From Blasia pusilla (taxonomy: Eukaryota > Marchantiophyta > Marchantiopsida > Blasiales): 64,000 bases of DNA. The DNA lies in NCBI GenBank assembly GCA_050084515.1, contig CM114271.1:31558001-31622000 (forward strand), read 5' to 3'. This document shows, one piece after another, positions 10,921 to 27,231 of this stretch (position 1 is its first letter; each line of letters opens with the position of its first letter). Below the pieces are notes generated by a model. That model did no database searches. It saw only the letters and a list, made by a program, of their open reading frames with translations, and had not been told where the DNA came from. Both the position numbers and the translations under genes were made by a program.

Positions 10921-11813
10921 GGGCAAATTTTTTCTGCACATGCTCTTCCTATCTTCTTAGCTCCAAATTTGATGTAGAGTTTTTCACCGAGTTCTTTCGT
11001 GCGGTTCTCACTCTCACTCTCTCTCTCTCTCTCTGGGTCAAGCTTGACGGAGTGGACAGTGCAGTCCTGAGTAGAGGCGGATCTGGGACACTCCGATGTT
11101 GGTACGATTCAAGAGCACCACAGTATTGAAGCGGATCACGGCATTGTACATTAAGGCAATGCATTGTCCACGACTAATGTCCATGAGCCTTGCACCTCTG
11201 ATGTGCTAGAGAAATGATCAGACAGGACCAGAGCCAAAATGAACGAGCACTGCTTCTGCTGCTCGTGTATGCCATCTGAAGTATTCTCGTGTTTGTAGCA
11301 CAAATACTATAGACATTTGTAGCACAAATTGGTCGGTCATATGTTGTGCAAAATCTCATAGACAAGGGCAGAATCGGGTAGTCATAGGGAGGGTGCATAA
11401 ACCAGGTTGGCAGAGATGAGAGGGTAGTCATGTGGTCTACAACCTCTTTATCCACCATTAGCTTTCTGATGTGCACTTTATATGGATAGAGAGGATCCTT
11501 TTCATGCGGATAGAGAGGCTAAACCCTTCATCTGTTGCATTTCAGATGAGTAGGGAGGTTGCATTTCATATGTAGTTCATATCGATAGATAGGCTAAAAT
11601 TCACAGAGATAGTAAGGTACACATGCTGATAGATATCACAGATATAAATTCTAGGGGAAGCTGCCTAATTGTGCAACAACTTAGAGGTTGTCCCATTGCA
11701 ACTACCCCATTGAATACTCTTAGTTGATGTTCAACCTAGTGTACACTTTTTCATGCAGCCTCAGTACATTGTGATTTAACTTGTGTGAAGTTTATGCACC
11801 TATCGTCCTCTCA

Positions 11814-12410
11814 TGATTCCATTCCTTCCGCAAGAGATTATTAGAGCATGTCACTTCCCTCCACCTACATCACCTCCACCTTTCCCGAACTCCTTATGAC
11901 AAAGAATACTTTTTGCGTAGGCTTCGTAGCCTTGCATTCGAGATGAAGGTGAAGATTATTCGTCTTAGTCGGCCTATGGGCATTTTTTATAGAATTATGG
12001 CATTGCCTAAACCTAAAAGGGCAAGAGTTTTCCATCTCCTTGCTCAGTATTGGTACTCATGGAGGGCCGTTAGGATGATGAGGCATCCACAAAATTGGAA
12101 GTTCCACGAAGAATATCAACATTTCTAGGTGCGGTTTGTTGATGTGGTTCTAGTTGACGAGGATCGATACTTCCTACTAGCATGGTTGATGGTTGGGGTA
12201 GTCCAACAAGTCACGCTTCATGTTTTTCATGTTGCACATGGAATTGTGCATGGTGAGGGGCAAGATCCAAAATTGAGGAGAGCTATAGATCTTATAAAGT
12301 ATGCCTCTACTGTTGGTGGCCAAGATACGCAAGTCCGTCTAGAATATGGGAATTTTTGGGAAGGTGTTTTTCTTGATAGGTTGGTTTGCATTCGTTCTAG
12401 TCATAGATGA
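11814..12410 (+). pseudogene. Unrecognised ORF inside CACTA, one in-frame stop
   Basis: A single plus-strand frame stays open from about 11814 to 12410, about 198 codons, apart from one TAG at 12126-12128. The two halves read as one protein: a basic, Trp/Tyr/His-rich first half (FLRRLRSLAFEMKVKIIRL, then HLLAQYWYSWRAVR) and a second half with VDVVLVDEDRYFLLAW and a hydrophobic stretch. It matches no CACTA protein or other family that I recognise. It lies upstream of the transposase genes, where CACTA elements often carry captured host gene fragments. It could be such a fragment or a lineage-specific element gene. No start codon or exon borders could be fixed. Confidence 0.45.
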
Positions 12411-14023
12411 GGGTAAAGTTTGCATTTTCTGCTTGGGTGTATGTGATATCGGCACATGGAGTCAAATTGTCGCGCCCCTACTCTCCTTGAATGTCAATCT
12501 TTAGTGTTGCGGAAGCGTACGTTCAGTAGGTCACGATCTCATCGCCGATCTGCACCCAAACATGCACTCTCGTTAGTCGGGTTTGGGCCAACCAGAGTTC
12601 CAATCCACCGAGTTCTCAACTCGGCGTCTCATCAAGCTCAACCTTCCTTAGTTCCTAGTTTCCAAAACATGGCAAGTCCTTCAAGACTTGGAACAGACTT
12701 CCTGGTTAGTCCACGGATCTGAAACGGCACTTGCGAGCCTAGCGATCCGAACTGTTCAACGGACCTCATGTGAGTTCCAAACCGAGACCCAAGTAATTGA
12801 GTCGCGGGGTGAAATCCAAGAGGGATGTCTAAAATCACCTCAATAGACTTGGTGCAGGTTTTCCAACCCAACTCCCAAACTCGCGTTCCGTTCCATGCCC
12901 TTGAGCCGCCCCGCGGCGCCCAAAGTGGGGTTCGGGTTCCAAGAACTCTCGAAGACCTTCCCCCTTACTAGTACTTCTTGGGTTCTCCAATAACCCCCCC
13001 CCCCCTTTTGGAAAAGGAGGGTCGGGCCCTTCATTGTGGCCCTCAACCCGACTCTACTTACAGTCGTTTCCGGGTTGTTTCTCAGTCACTGCTGAAGCGT
13101 TTGCAAACATCTTTAGTGCGTTTGAACCGGCTCTCCATAAGCTTTCTAACCCACCCTTATTTAATCCAAACGCATCTTGGCGCTAAAAGTTATGGCCATA
13201 AATACAGTCAGAAACTCTCAAACGCTAGTGGCGTACCAAATCCGGATTCCTTGGACTAATTGTGACCCCCATTTTGTACAGGATGAGTGTTGTGGTTGAC
13301 ATAACTTTGGGGCATCCCTTACCTGTTCTGTAACCAGAGCACTTGTTGTGTGTTGGCCCACGTTATTGCTGATAAATAAGTGTGCAAACTTGGACTGATT
13401 GTAAGTCCCAAGAGATTCTAGGAACATCTTGAAATGCACTTATTGTCAGCATTCAACACAAGGATACTTATTCAATGGATGATCTAAAATTGGATGTTTA
13501 GCTAATTTAAACCATAGAAGTAGCCTAATAGTCCAACACAATGTAAATTAAAGGTATAAGACTATCTGTTGGTCTTCCTATAGTGCTGAAGGTACATATA
13601 CATCCATTAAAAGTGGAGTGTGTTGTGGTAAGAATTACGGGATTCAAGAGGGTTTTAAGTACGAATGTATATCAATAAGAAGAAAAGTAATACCATTTAT
13701 GCTCACAACACCAGTGAACGCATCATGAAACTCACATTTGACATTAGTACAATACTTGCAGAACTCACTCACTTGCATGTAATGGATTTCAGGTGCCAAG
13801 CACTAGATATAGTCATTACTCTCCAAGTGATCTGCTTGGCTGGTCTACAAACGCGTATGGTATTATACATCAAACATTGAATTCAATGTGTTTTGTGAAA
13901 GCATGTCTATTTGATAGGGAATTTTTATAGGCACTTGAAGTTTGAAGTTGGGTATCCGTATGTGTGTGATTGAAGTATTCTATTGGACTTTTTTTTTTTA
14001 CTTTATTTGTTATTAGAATTACC
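12411..14023. other. CACTA interior, no gene recognised
   Basis: 12450-13260 is less AT-rich and could be an old insertion, with a 13-base C run at 12992-13004. An open frame at 12978-13259 has no recognisable family. 13260-14023 is AT-rich; TTATTAG just before 14018 could be a splice acceptor for the following transposase. Confidence 0.4.
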
Positions 14024-15534
14024 ATGAAACCACCGTTGACCTCCCAAGGTCGACTCTCTTTTGGTCATCCACATCGAGTGTTAGCACACGATTTCAAATT
14101 GTGGCAAAGAGAGCAAGTTGTGGCCCGCGGGTTGGGAATTAAGAGAGGAAGGTGCCCTTGTAATCAATGCAAAGGGAGGACTTATCTATCTCTCCATAGG
14201 GTAGAGGAGCATGTGAAAAAGTTTGACCGGTTTCATCTCTTTTGCATCCCAAAGAGTAGACATGAGTGGGATCCTATAGACAAATGTGACATGGGAATTG
14301 ATGATAACCAATTTCGGAACTTGCACAAGCATGAAAGCCCCTTTTTCCTCAGGCAAGGACATCCATTTTAGGATTTGTGATGTTGCTTCTCAATGTTTCC
14401 GTTACCCACAACTTGCCAAACATTGCAGTCGATAAGTTTTTAAAGCTTCTAGGTAAATTGGTCCTTCCAAGAGGAAAAAATGTTCCACATAGTTACTATG
14501 CGGCTAAGAAACTTATAGGAAAGCTTGGATTGAGTTACAACTCATATCATGCGTGTCCTAGTGGATGTGTGTTGTTTCGTGCAGATTTGAAAGATTTTAC
14601 TTCTTGCCCAAAGTCCCAGAAGTCTCGGTTTAAGCAAGTAGGTAAGTCGTTAGTACCATGCAAGGCACTTCAACACATCCCCATCATCCCAAGGATGCGG
14701 CAAATGTTTAGATGTCCCACCTTATCAGAATTGTTGGTGTGGGCATCATGTAACAAGAGCTAGGATGGGATGGTTAGACATACATGTGATAGCAAAGCAT
14801 GGGCTCGTGTTGATGAAACTTACCCTGAATTTGGAGAAGAAAAAAGAAATTTTAGATTTGGGTTAGCTCTTGATGGGGTTAACCCCTTTTCAGATAAATT
14901 CAGTTCTTGGTCAACATGGCCAATTTTACCAGTAAATCATAACTTGCCTCCTTGGTTGCAAACCAAAAAAAATCTTTGTTATGCTTGCACTCCTTATACC
15001 TCGGAAGGAGAGTGTGCACGGAGGGAAAATCAACACCTATCTTGCCCCATTAGTTGAGGAGTTTGAAGAGTTATGGCAAGGTGTGGTACTCCATGATGTT
15101 CAGAAACCCCATGGGCACTCGAGTTTACCTTTAATTCAATGATTCTTTGGACTATCAATAACTATCCTACACTAGGTACTATATCTGGGCAAAGCCACGG
15201 TGGAAAGCTTGCATGTACCATATGCGGGCCTAGGGTGGAATCAGATTTTTCCAAGGAGTGTGGCAAACCCATTTTTGGCGGTCATCAACGATACTTGCCT
15301 TCCTCTCATCCATGGAGAGGCAAGATGTATGGCATCCATTTTAATGGTAAAGGGGAAGCAAGACCACCACCACAAAGGGTTACAGCAAAGGAGATTTTGG
15401 CATGGGCCAAGGAGAAGAAAAAATATGACGAGAGTGGGGAACGAGAAGATGGTCCTTTTGATCCATACAAAAAAATAGGAGTAAAGAGGAGGAGTTTGCT
15501 CTTCGATTTACCTTATTGGCAAGTATCCAAGTAA
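14024..15534 (+). pseudogene. CACTA TNPD-type transposase (Transposase_21 family), decayed
   Basis: The ATG at 14024 is the first good start in frame. Early residues hold a CPCNQC zinc-knuckle-like motif (RCPCNQCKG) typical of the TNPD N-terminus. 14770-14930 encodes the family hallmark block (WARVDETYPEF, then FRFGLALDGVNPF), and 14931-15057 the WP..LPVNHNLPPWLQ stretch. 15139-15534 contains ILWTINNYPTLGTISGQS and LACTICGP, the conserved region just before the catalytic core. Breaks are a frameshift near 14372, an in-frame TAG at 14761 and frameshifts around 15040-15130. The rest of the core (the HNLDVMHIEKN-type block) is absent: a TTTA array starts about 45 bases after the last coding match. 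Non-functional. Confidence 0.85.
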
Positions 15535-15578
15535 CTTACTTACCTTAGGTTCTTACTACCAAAAAATCTTATTGTGGC

Positions 15579-16295
<717 letters not shown>

Positions 16296-16299
16296 GCGC

Positions 16300-19230
<2,931 letters not shown>

Positions 19231-19639
19231 AGGTTAAGAAGTCCCCTAAAAAAAAAGACAAAGCCGCACATGAATATTGGCTTTCAAGATCATACTATTG
19301 TTTCTCATGAGATGCTTTTACTCCCCTCCTTGTGAAATTGGACTTGTAATTTGAAGACATTTTACTGTTCTTACTGAGTGTGGAAATGTAAGCCTCTATT
19401 GGGAGTGAGTTTTTTGTTGTTAGATTCAGCTCCTTTAATGAGGCCTGAAAATCAGAGGTAGGAACTCTCATTGAAACTCATTTTATGCATGTAAGGAGAG
19501 GATTGATCATCCTTATGCAAGCATCAATGAAAATGAATGACGCCTACCAATTCCGTCATGAAGTGAATATTTCATGTGTCGTTGTATAATTGCATGAAGA
19601 TAATGTCCTTTCTCGTGTTGTGCCACGTGGCCGTATGTG

Positions 19640-19992
19640 ATTTGTTATTCAAATCCTACTCAACATACCATGTCATGTAATGACATGGCAAGTGTGGTTA
19701 TGACTGAGTCATTTACGACATGTGTCATTCATTGGTGAAAATTATATCATCCTCATGTCATACGTGGATGTGGCATAGTGACATGGCACTCACACGTGGT
19801 ACATTAGTCATACATCAACGATTAAGATATCCATGACTAGAGACATTTACCATCGGGTAGCCCTAGTCATTTCCTGGAATTGACTTGGTTTATATGAGTC
19901 TAACGATATAAGTCATTCTTAGTCATTTTCAACAAAAAATGACTCGACCTAGTCATTTATTGGAGTCATAAAAACCAAGATTTCCTCTAGTG
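19640..19992. repeat. CACTA right subterminal and terminal repeats
   Basis: TGACATGG/CATGTCA words repeat at 19660-19800 and AGTCAT/ATGACT words at 19868-19965, leading into the terminal inverted repeat at about 19958-19992, which ends CCTCTAGTG. This mirrors the left end. Confidence 0.75.
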
Positions 19993-22936
19993 GGCTACCC
20001 ACAAGTAGGACCTCCACTAACTACGTGTCTGGTGCTTGCTACAAGGATGACCTTCTCAATCTAATGGCAGCCAACTTGTCCATGAGGCACCTCTTCAGTA
20101 CTTTTTCAACGTCTATCTTGTGCTCCTCCTCCTCCTCATCTCTAGTCTTGGAGAATTATCATCCAAAGGGTCGGATTCCACAATCGGATCCGACCCACAT
20201 CCTACTAGAGGGCATTCCACATAAACATGTGAAATGCCCAACTACATATAGTCCCACTAACTTGCATTAGTATTCTGAAATAATCTCAAAGCACCTTAAA
20301 CAGAGGAACATTCTATAGGGTAGGAACTTGCCAAGGCAACAAGGATATCCTACTCAGCAAAGAATTCCTCTCGCGTCCTCTACCCCACCGTGTCCTTCAT
20401 GACCTTGAAAGTGGGTTACTCAACATACTTTGTGAACCACGTTATGCACCCATATAGTTAGTTAAATATTCTAAAATATCACTGATTCATAGAAAATGAG
20501 CCATCTCAAATACGGCTCCGCGAAAGGTATTCCCCTCTGGTGTATTCTTGAAACCACTCCTAGAGGGATCTCTCCTCCCTCTCCCTTGTCCATGGAAAGA
20601 AAGAAAAAATAAAAAATAAAAAGTTGTAAAATGACAAGTTGTAAAAGCACCCTAAACAACATTATATATATAGTCATATATATAATGTTGTTTTAAGTTG
20701 GCCACTGTCTTCCAAATTTTGAAGCTATGTTGCAAGTGTTGTCAACATTATATATATGACTACCTTGCGAGTATTAAGAGCAACAAGATGGTCATATAGG
20801 CAGTTACACTTTGCGACTACGTCACTACCTTGCAGTTGTCTTGTGGCTATATATTAATACAAGAAACGGCTCAACCGCTCATCTAATCCAATATGACATT
20901 TTATTGGATCACTTGAAGTTTCTAAATAATCTTGTGGATTATTTATAAACTTCAAATGATCCAATGGTTACAAAAGTTAATCATTGGAAATTTAAATCTC
21001 TTTAAACCATCTTGCACTAATTAACACGGATGGATCCAATTCTAAGTGTGTTGTTGGATTAGTATTTCTTGTTTTTCATATTCAAAATTTTGAGAAATAA
21101 AATAGATTAAATATATAAATCTACCAAAAGAAATGAATCACCATGTCAAGAAAAAAAAGGAGAATGTATGATTTTGTAATATTACATAATTTATGATAAT
21201 ATATCAAAATTTTAAATTATCCATATATGTTTTTTAATAAAAATACATTTTTTTTAATCCATCTACTTGTTAAAAACCTTATTATTCAAGATTTAATTAT
21301 TGTAAATAAGTAAAAATTATTACGTTGATAGTGAAAGGTCTGTTACAATGCTTTCAATGGATATTTATTATTGATAAAATTAAAATATAAAAATAAGTAT
21401 GAATGGATTAAGAATAAACATAAGTTTTAAATAAAATAATACTTAATAGGCATAATAAAAATTCAAAGTATCTGAAAAAAAAATCAAATTGAACCATAAT
21501 AGTCTTGATTTCAATTTTGATTTTCAGTTCTATGATGAGAAATAGAATGGCTTTAAAGATATTCTTAAAATACTTCTTTATGGCCACGTTTCCTTTGGGA
21601 AAATTTTATGATTTGAAGATAGCTACATGCCATGTTTTATTTGATCTTCGAACGTTCAAGCGCTAAACATATTATTTCAGATTACAAATTCTTTATCATT
21701 TGATACCCTTGAGAATTCAACAAATAGAGGAGTATTTAACCACTCACATCATCTTAGTGGAATCTTGAAATTCCAAAATTCGGATTTCCAATTTTGATTT
21801 GGAACATATTTCAATCTTGAAGTAAATAAATAAAACCCATAATCATCTTATACCCATATATGCCCTATTTTGAAAAGTTCTGATTGTTTTTGGGTAGTAG
21901 TGATGTTGTATATAGAAGATATCATTTTCATTATGACCAAATGATCAAGGATAAGCATATGATCTCATATTATGGTATGATATTATTTATTGGGTTTGGC
22001 TATGCTTATAACTCAATCATGGGATCCTACTTAAACTTTGGAGGAGTGAAAAAAACTTAGTTGCAAGCTCTTTAATGGTTTCAATGTTTATGGGGTAAAG
22101 GATTAAATAAAAAATGAGAGTCAAAATTCCAAGTTTGGTTTTCAATTTCACATAAAAAAAATGGAAATGGAATAACAAAAAAGATATTGATGATTCCTCT
22201 AACGATAACCACATAGACTATCACAAAATTTCAAGACTAGAAAATGGTTATGAGTAGTATTATAAGAGATCTCTTGATACACACATTTTTCTAATGTTAT
22301 TTCAAAAAATATAAATTTGCAAGATTGGATTTCCTTCTCGTTTTTAGGAAAGGTAACAAAGTAAATCTTTATATATTAGAAGTATTTACACCATCACATT
22401 GGAATTGAAAGATTCACTCAAATGAACTTTACTAATCATATTTCCTAACTATAACTCCACTTACAAACATCTCCAATCTAAACTAAAATATGAATATTCA
22501 TCAAATTGCCACACATACTATAGAAAGTTTTTATAAATTTTATAGGAATTTAAGTAAAATTATATTTGTAAGACATCGACTCCAAAATAACAAAAGAATT
22601 AAGTTTTAGCTCTAGATTATCCCATAGTCACACTATTTCTTGTTTTAGGATTATATAAGTTAATCCGTATTTTTGGCCAATTTAAAATATAAGATATGGG
22701 AGAAAAAATTGCTCATGAACACCTTAATGATTAGTCTCAATTAGTAAGGTATGACTGCGCCAACCAAATAAGCCATAACGTATGACTATAATGTGATTAA
22801 GAAATTTTTGTTAATATTTGTCTTAATATGATTATATGACTAAAACAGGTTTTTCCCATCAAAGAATGAATAAACCTATATTTTCATAATCTTATTCATT
22901 TTCTTTTATAGGTATTGATTTCCTACTCAAAAAAAC
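19993..22936. other. No gene recognised; mostly AT-rich
   Basis: 20000-20500 is moderately GC and lacks a convincing gene; the open frame at 20025-20270 is unrecognised. 21050-22930 is strongly AT-rich with many A/T runs and no structure I can assign. A hairpin lies at 20654-20693. Confidence 0.5.
20654..20693. repeat. Perfect 18-bp inverted repeat
   Basis: The arm AAACAACATTATATATAT is followed by loop AGTC and its exact reverse complement. No terminator or RNA context is visible; it is probably a small foldback repeat. Confidence 0.9.
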
Positions 22937-23892
22937 CAAGGTTGCACACGAATGGACTAGTGAATCCATAAGACACACATACCCAACGGATCCCCCACTT
23001 ATGTTTCTTTAAAACCTTGGTCCGCCGCCCGTGCGGACTTGGGATGTGGAAACAGGTGCGAGCAAGAATCGAAGAGAAGTGTGGGCAACGAGGACTTGCC
23101 TCATCCGCATCGAACCCACACATAGCCTGCATCGAGCTTGCCTAGACTACATCACCTGCAGTAGCAAGGTTGCACATGAACAAAGTTCGTGTCTGCGGGA
23201 TTATGTCAGTCCCTGGGACAAACATATCCATGCAGGTATGAGTACCCACGGCTTGCACCCAAGCCCGCCCCATCTACAACGTAGACCCGGGCTTGACCAA
23301 CCCACACCAAGTCTAGGATTATAGCCATAACGTATGACTATAATCCTATGACTATAGTCCATAGACTGAACATGTCGCCTATTTCTTGCCACCTATTTTG
23401 TAGCCCGCACCGTCCCGCCCTAAGCCCACACTGGCCTGCTGGCATAAGGCTCATAGGGCAGGCCAATCCTTACGTGTCTCCCTTAATCTGAGCCTGCACG
23501 TGTTCGGGAATTTTCGCATCCCAAGCCTTTGCGGGCCACCGAGGTACCAAAAAAACCCAAGAGGGGAGCCTCGTTCGGCATGTCTGTGGACATGTCCGTT
23601 TCCATGCCACCTAGGCCCACAAAGGTCTCGTAGGGCTTGTATAGGGTCGGATTTGAGCGCGCCCTTTGTGGGCCTTGTGGGCTTGGTGAAAGCGAGGCGG
23701 GCTCGATACGGGCTTTTGTGGGCTCAATGTGGACTACAAAATGGGTGGCAAGCGACAGGTTGTTGGCTAGTCAAGCCCGAATCTATGTTGCAGTCGCGAG
23801 TGCGGGCCGCGGGAACCCGGACCCGCATGGAGATGTTTGTCCTTAGGATGAATATAAGTTTGTGGACATAGACTCTATCTGTGTGCAACCCG
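22937..23892. mobile_element. hAT-like non-autonomous element(s), composite
   Basis: The left end CAAGGTTGCACACGAA starts at 22937. A second left-type end, CAAGGTTGCACATGAA, starts at 23165, and a right-type end, GTGTGCAACCCG, finishes at 23892. The interior is GC-rich with AGCCCG/GGGCTT words and GGACATGTCC near the right end, as in the 62898 copy. Flanking 8-mers (AAAAAAAC and AATAAAAA) are too simple to prove a target duplication. Two nested or fused copies fit best. Open frames inside are artefacts of GC-rich sequence. Confidence 0.6.
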
Positions 23893-24334
23893 AATAAAAA
23901 CCAATTTTCTTTCTAGTGTATACGGAATCATAGATAGTGTGCGATTGTGAGAAGTCTCAATTAAGATCGTGGTTGCAATTGCAAAACTAGTCACACTACA
24001 ATTGCACAATGTGCACTCACAAAGCATGGTCATAAGACAGCTTCAAATTTGAAATTTTGACTTTTAAGACACATGCAAGAAACAATAATCCCTTGTAATG
24101 GACGCAATGTATAATATTTTAAATTATACAAAGAGTCTCAAAGACCATTTGCATTGAAAGATTATTGTCTTTTCTTCATGTGTCTATTTATCTCCATTGA
24201 ATTTTTTATCTCAAATCTTTTATTAATTTCGACATTCCTTCTAATCTAACTGTTAGGAGAAATGGAGGAAATTTATATTATTCATCACATAAATTTCTCC
24301 CATTCCTCCTACTTGAATATTAACATAAGCAGTG
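23893..24334. other. No gene recognised
   Basis: AT-rich spacer between the hAT-like element and the gypsy LTR-like block. No ORF or repeat assigned. Confidence 0.5.
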
Positions 24335-25092
24335 TCGTGCGCATACACATCGTTACACAACGTACATCGCTGTCATCAAACACACACATAAACACACACG
24401 ATCCCATGTTAACTCATATGATCCATACATAGAGGCGAGAACTACCAAAATATCTCCAATAAAGTAAGATCCAATCTCTCTCTATACCATCTCACACCAT
24501 AGCTCTCAAAGGTGTGCACTCTCTCTCATGTCAAACCAAACCCACTCTCCTAATGAGAGGCTTGGGTTACACTCATAAGGCAAGGGACCATAGCTCCGCC
24601 GCCTCATGCTAAGAGGTTCAACAAAGAGAGAATGAGCTTTCAAGCTCTCTCTCCTTGAGGTATACCCCTCCCCTCTCCCAAGCTCTCTCCATGGTAACCT
24701 ATTCTCCCAAGTCACCTCCTTGGCTCTTTACCTTATGTAGGAGGTCAAGAGAAACTTGCCAAAAATAGAAAGTCAATCATGTACTCAAAATGGTACTTAC
24801 CTAAAATAGTAAGTTCCTCAATATGGCTCCAAATGAGCCGAAACGAAGAGGAAACGTGCTCTCTCAGGTTTCGCGGGGCCTCAACAGGTCATCCCCGACC
24901 TCCTCCATAACTCATGCAGACGTTCTGCTAGATCCCACCGATCTATCCTAATAGTCGTGCGGATACACATCGCTACACAACATGCATTTCTGTCATCGAA
25001 CACACACATGAACACACACGATCCCATGTTAACTCATGGGATCAATACACAGAGGCGAGAACTACCAAAATATCTCCAATCTCCCCCCTAGT
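24335..25092 (-). repeat. 3' LTR-like block and polypurine tract
   Basis: Along the minus strand, the polypurine tract (TAGGGGGGAG, 25090-25081) is followed at once by a unit starting ATTGGAGATATTTTGG (25080) that runs to about 24462 and is homologous to 34146-34665 over its main part. It is then followed by a second copy of its own first 125 bases (24460-24335), again beginning ATTGGAGATATTTTGG and ending GCGCACGAC. So the structure is one LTR plus the beginning of another. No canonical TG...CA borders are evident. Confidence 0.6.
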
Positions 25093-25269
25093 TGGTGGTT
25101 AGGTCCCTCTAACTCCAGATAGCCATCTATCCCTACCTACCACGACATACATCTCTAGGACGCTAAGAGCAGAAAGGTCGGGTGCTCATGTGGCCCCATC
25201 GTTAGTCGCCTTCCTGTCATCCATGTCACAGAAAAAGTCGGAATCGAAACCTACCTAGTATCTCCTCTA

Positions 25270-26680
25270 TGTACATTTGGGACACATCCATCGTTTCCGA
25301 GGAACCCTAGTGACAGATGGCGTCAGACATGCCATATGCCAACCTCTCGAACATCCATCACATACTAGCATCGTGGCCACACCACGAGCAAAACCACACA
25401 ACATACAACGCAAGCCTGCATGAACTACTGCTGAGCTCGGATCTACTATACCATCAATGTTAGGAAGGTGACATGGCGCACAATTACACAAATGGTCCTT
25501 CCATACCATACCATCGCATCCCTCCAGAAAGAGAACACCGGATGGAAAAACCTCACGCACTCTCAAGATAGTGCGCCCTGCAATCATATCCAACGTCGTC
25601 GGTGCCATCAACTGGAAGTAGATATAATCTCCTTGATGAAACCTCCGGATAGTTGGTCGATAACCACCACCCCGAATAGTCGCATACCTCAACGTATCTC
25701 GGTGTTGAGCAATCGCCAAGTTCTCGAACGCCATGGCATCACTCTCTGAAACAACTCAGCCCTTTGAGAACATGCTCGCATCCATACATCTGGGTCATCA
25801 AGGTCTAGCACCTCACTAGCATCTCGACAAATGGCCGCAGGTAAATCTGGCTCTTGGCCATAAAGTAGCAAGTACGGTGAAAAAGACGCTAAGGATGCCT
25901 GCCTGTTGAATCTATATCCTCTCGCCAGCCATGGCAACTGTAGGTCCCAACCTCCTAGGTGACCTCTCTATAAGCCATACTTGCGTAAACCCCTCTTCAC
26001 CGTCTGCACAACTCTCTCCGCTAATCCATCCAGCTTGGGATGATCTCGCAAAGTCGTGCGGTGGTCGATCAGCGCCTGATCACACAAGGCCTGGAACTCA
26101 CCGCAAAATTCGATACCCTGGTCTATCAACACCTCAGCCGATGCGCCATAATGACTCAGCACTCTGTCAAGGAAGGCATAAGCTACTCCCTCACTCGCTT
26201 TGTCAGGCAATGCAACCAACTCGATCCACTTCGAGAAGTGCTCGACCATCACCAACACATAACGACTGTGACGCTCCGTCAAAGGCAAAGGTTCTGCAAA
26301 ATCCAAACTCCATCTATACCCTAAGCATGCCTCGCCACCAATACTGAATCTGGAGCAAGTTGTACGTCCGCTTCACCCCAAAGTGACCCAACTCCTCGTG
26401 GGCATGTTGCACTAGTCATGCTCTTTGCAAAGGATGCGGCACTACGTGTACTCTACCATCCTCCCAAACCCTCAAAACATGTGTCCCCTCCCAACGGAAC
26501 CGTTTTGCCCGTTGTAGGATCCTATCCCGCTCTCTAGCACCCACGGTGCTGGCAACGCTAACAGTATAAAGGTACTCCAAGACTACTCCATCATCATGAA
26601 TATCTCGGCCACCTGTCGTCTCCTCACTTGCCTCGGGATCCAAGGACTCTACACTAGACCTCGCCATCGAAGTCTCCACA
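25270..26680 (-). pseudogene. Gypsy integrase with C-terminal PHD finger
   Basis: Near 26400-26330 the zinc-binding domain start is visible (HAHEELGHFGVKRTYNLL), but the second Cys pair is gone: the sequence jumps from YWWRGM to LGYRWSLDF near 26310, a deletion that also shifts frame. The catalytic core keeps its three acids: Asp in SLDFAEP, Asp in VLIDQGIEF (about 26122), Glu in LAERVVQ (about 26017). LARGYRFNRQASLASFSPY follows. A 2-base loss at about 25735 shifts frame into the tail, which has the same motifs as the copy at 3-554. The PHD finger at 25407-25273 retains all eight ligands (CMLC, CDGC, H and C of GWHMAC, CPKC). In-frame stops lie at 26416 and 25968. The role was insertion of cDNA; the PHD probably contacted histone tails (inference). 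Confidence 0.85.
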
Positions 26681-26682
26681 CT

Positions 26683-27222
26683 CTAGCTCTCCATAGCCAA
26701 CATGCCTAAATAGGCTGACGCATGCCATTGTGGCATTGACTCCTCATCACTCTCTCCATGCCATCGAGCTCCAGTCGCATCTCGCTGACTCGGGCATGGG
26801 TTACGACTCAACCCATCTGCATCATGGTTGAGCATCCCAAGTCTATGTACCACTTGAAAATCATACTCTTGCAACAACAGAGCCCATCTCGCAAGCTTCC
26901 CTGTAAGCTTGTCGTACTCCATCAACCACTTCAATGGTTGATAATCAGTGATGATGGTAAAGGGGTTGCCGAATAAGTAACACTTGAAATGCGCGATAGC
27001 CCATACTGCAGCCAAGCACTCACCCTCATACGAGTTGTACTTCGCCTCTGAAGCGTTGTTTGAGCGGCTAACGTAAGCCACCACAAACTCTCTATTCTCA
27101 TCATCATGCTGGGTGAGCACCGTTCCAAGCCCCAACATGCTCCAATCTATGTGCAACTGGAAAGGACGCCCCCTGATCGGTCTCCTCAAGATGGGCGCGG
27201 ACGTCAACTTGTCCTTGAGCAA
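26683..27222 (-). pseudogene. Gypsy RNase H domain
   Basis: In the same frame as the RT upstream, with only a TGA between them. The four acidic residues of RNase HI-type enzymes are present: Asp in LHIDWSMLG, Glu in NSYEGECLA, Asp in IITDYQPLKWL and Asp in NHDADGLSRNP. These are textbook gypsy RNase H motifs, and the length is normal. The domain would degrade RNA in the RNA-DNA hybrid during reverse transcription. A TAG at 26683 separates it from the linker to integrase (26679-26416). Confidence 0.88.
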
Positions 27223-27231
27223 TTGAAATGC

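Noticed and set aside
20658-20690. Intrinsic terminator
   Set aside because: Bacterial-style terminators are not expected in plant nuclear DNA and no gene lies beside the hairpin.
22929-23900. 8-bp target duplication around the composite hAT-like element
   Set aside because: AAAAAAAC and AATAAAAA are low-complexity and mismatched at two positions, so they are not proof.
24506-24715. Minus-strand ORF conserved at 841-1077, 24506-24715 and 34202-34444
   Set aside because: It lies wholly within the LTR-like block; conservation reflects LTR identity. No promoter or domain supports a protein.
25931-26347. Plus-strand ORFs across 25.5-30.6 kb
   Set aside because: Antisense shadows of the gypsy pol frames, which carry the conserved motifs on the minus strand.
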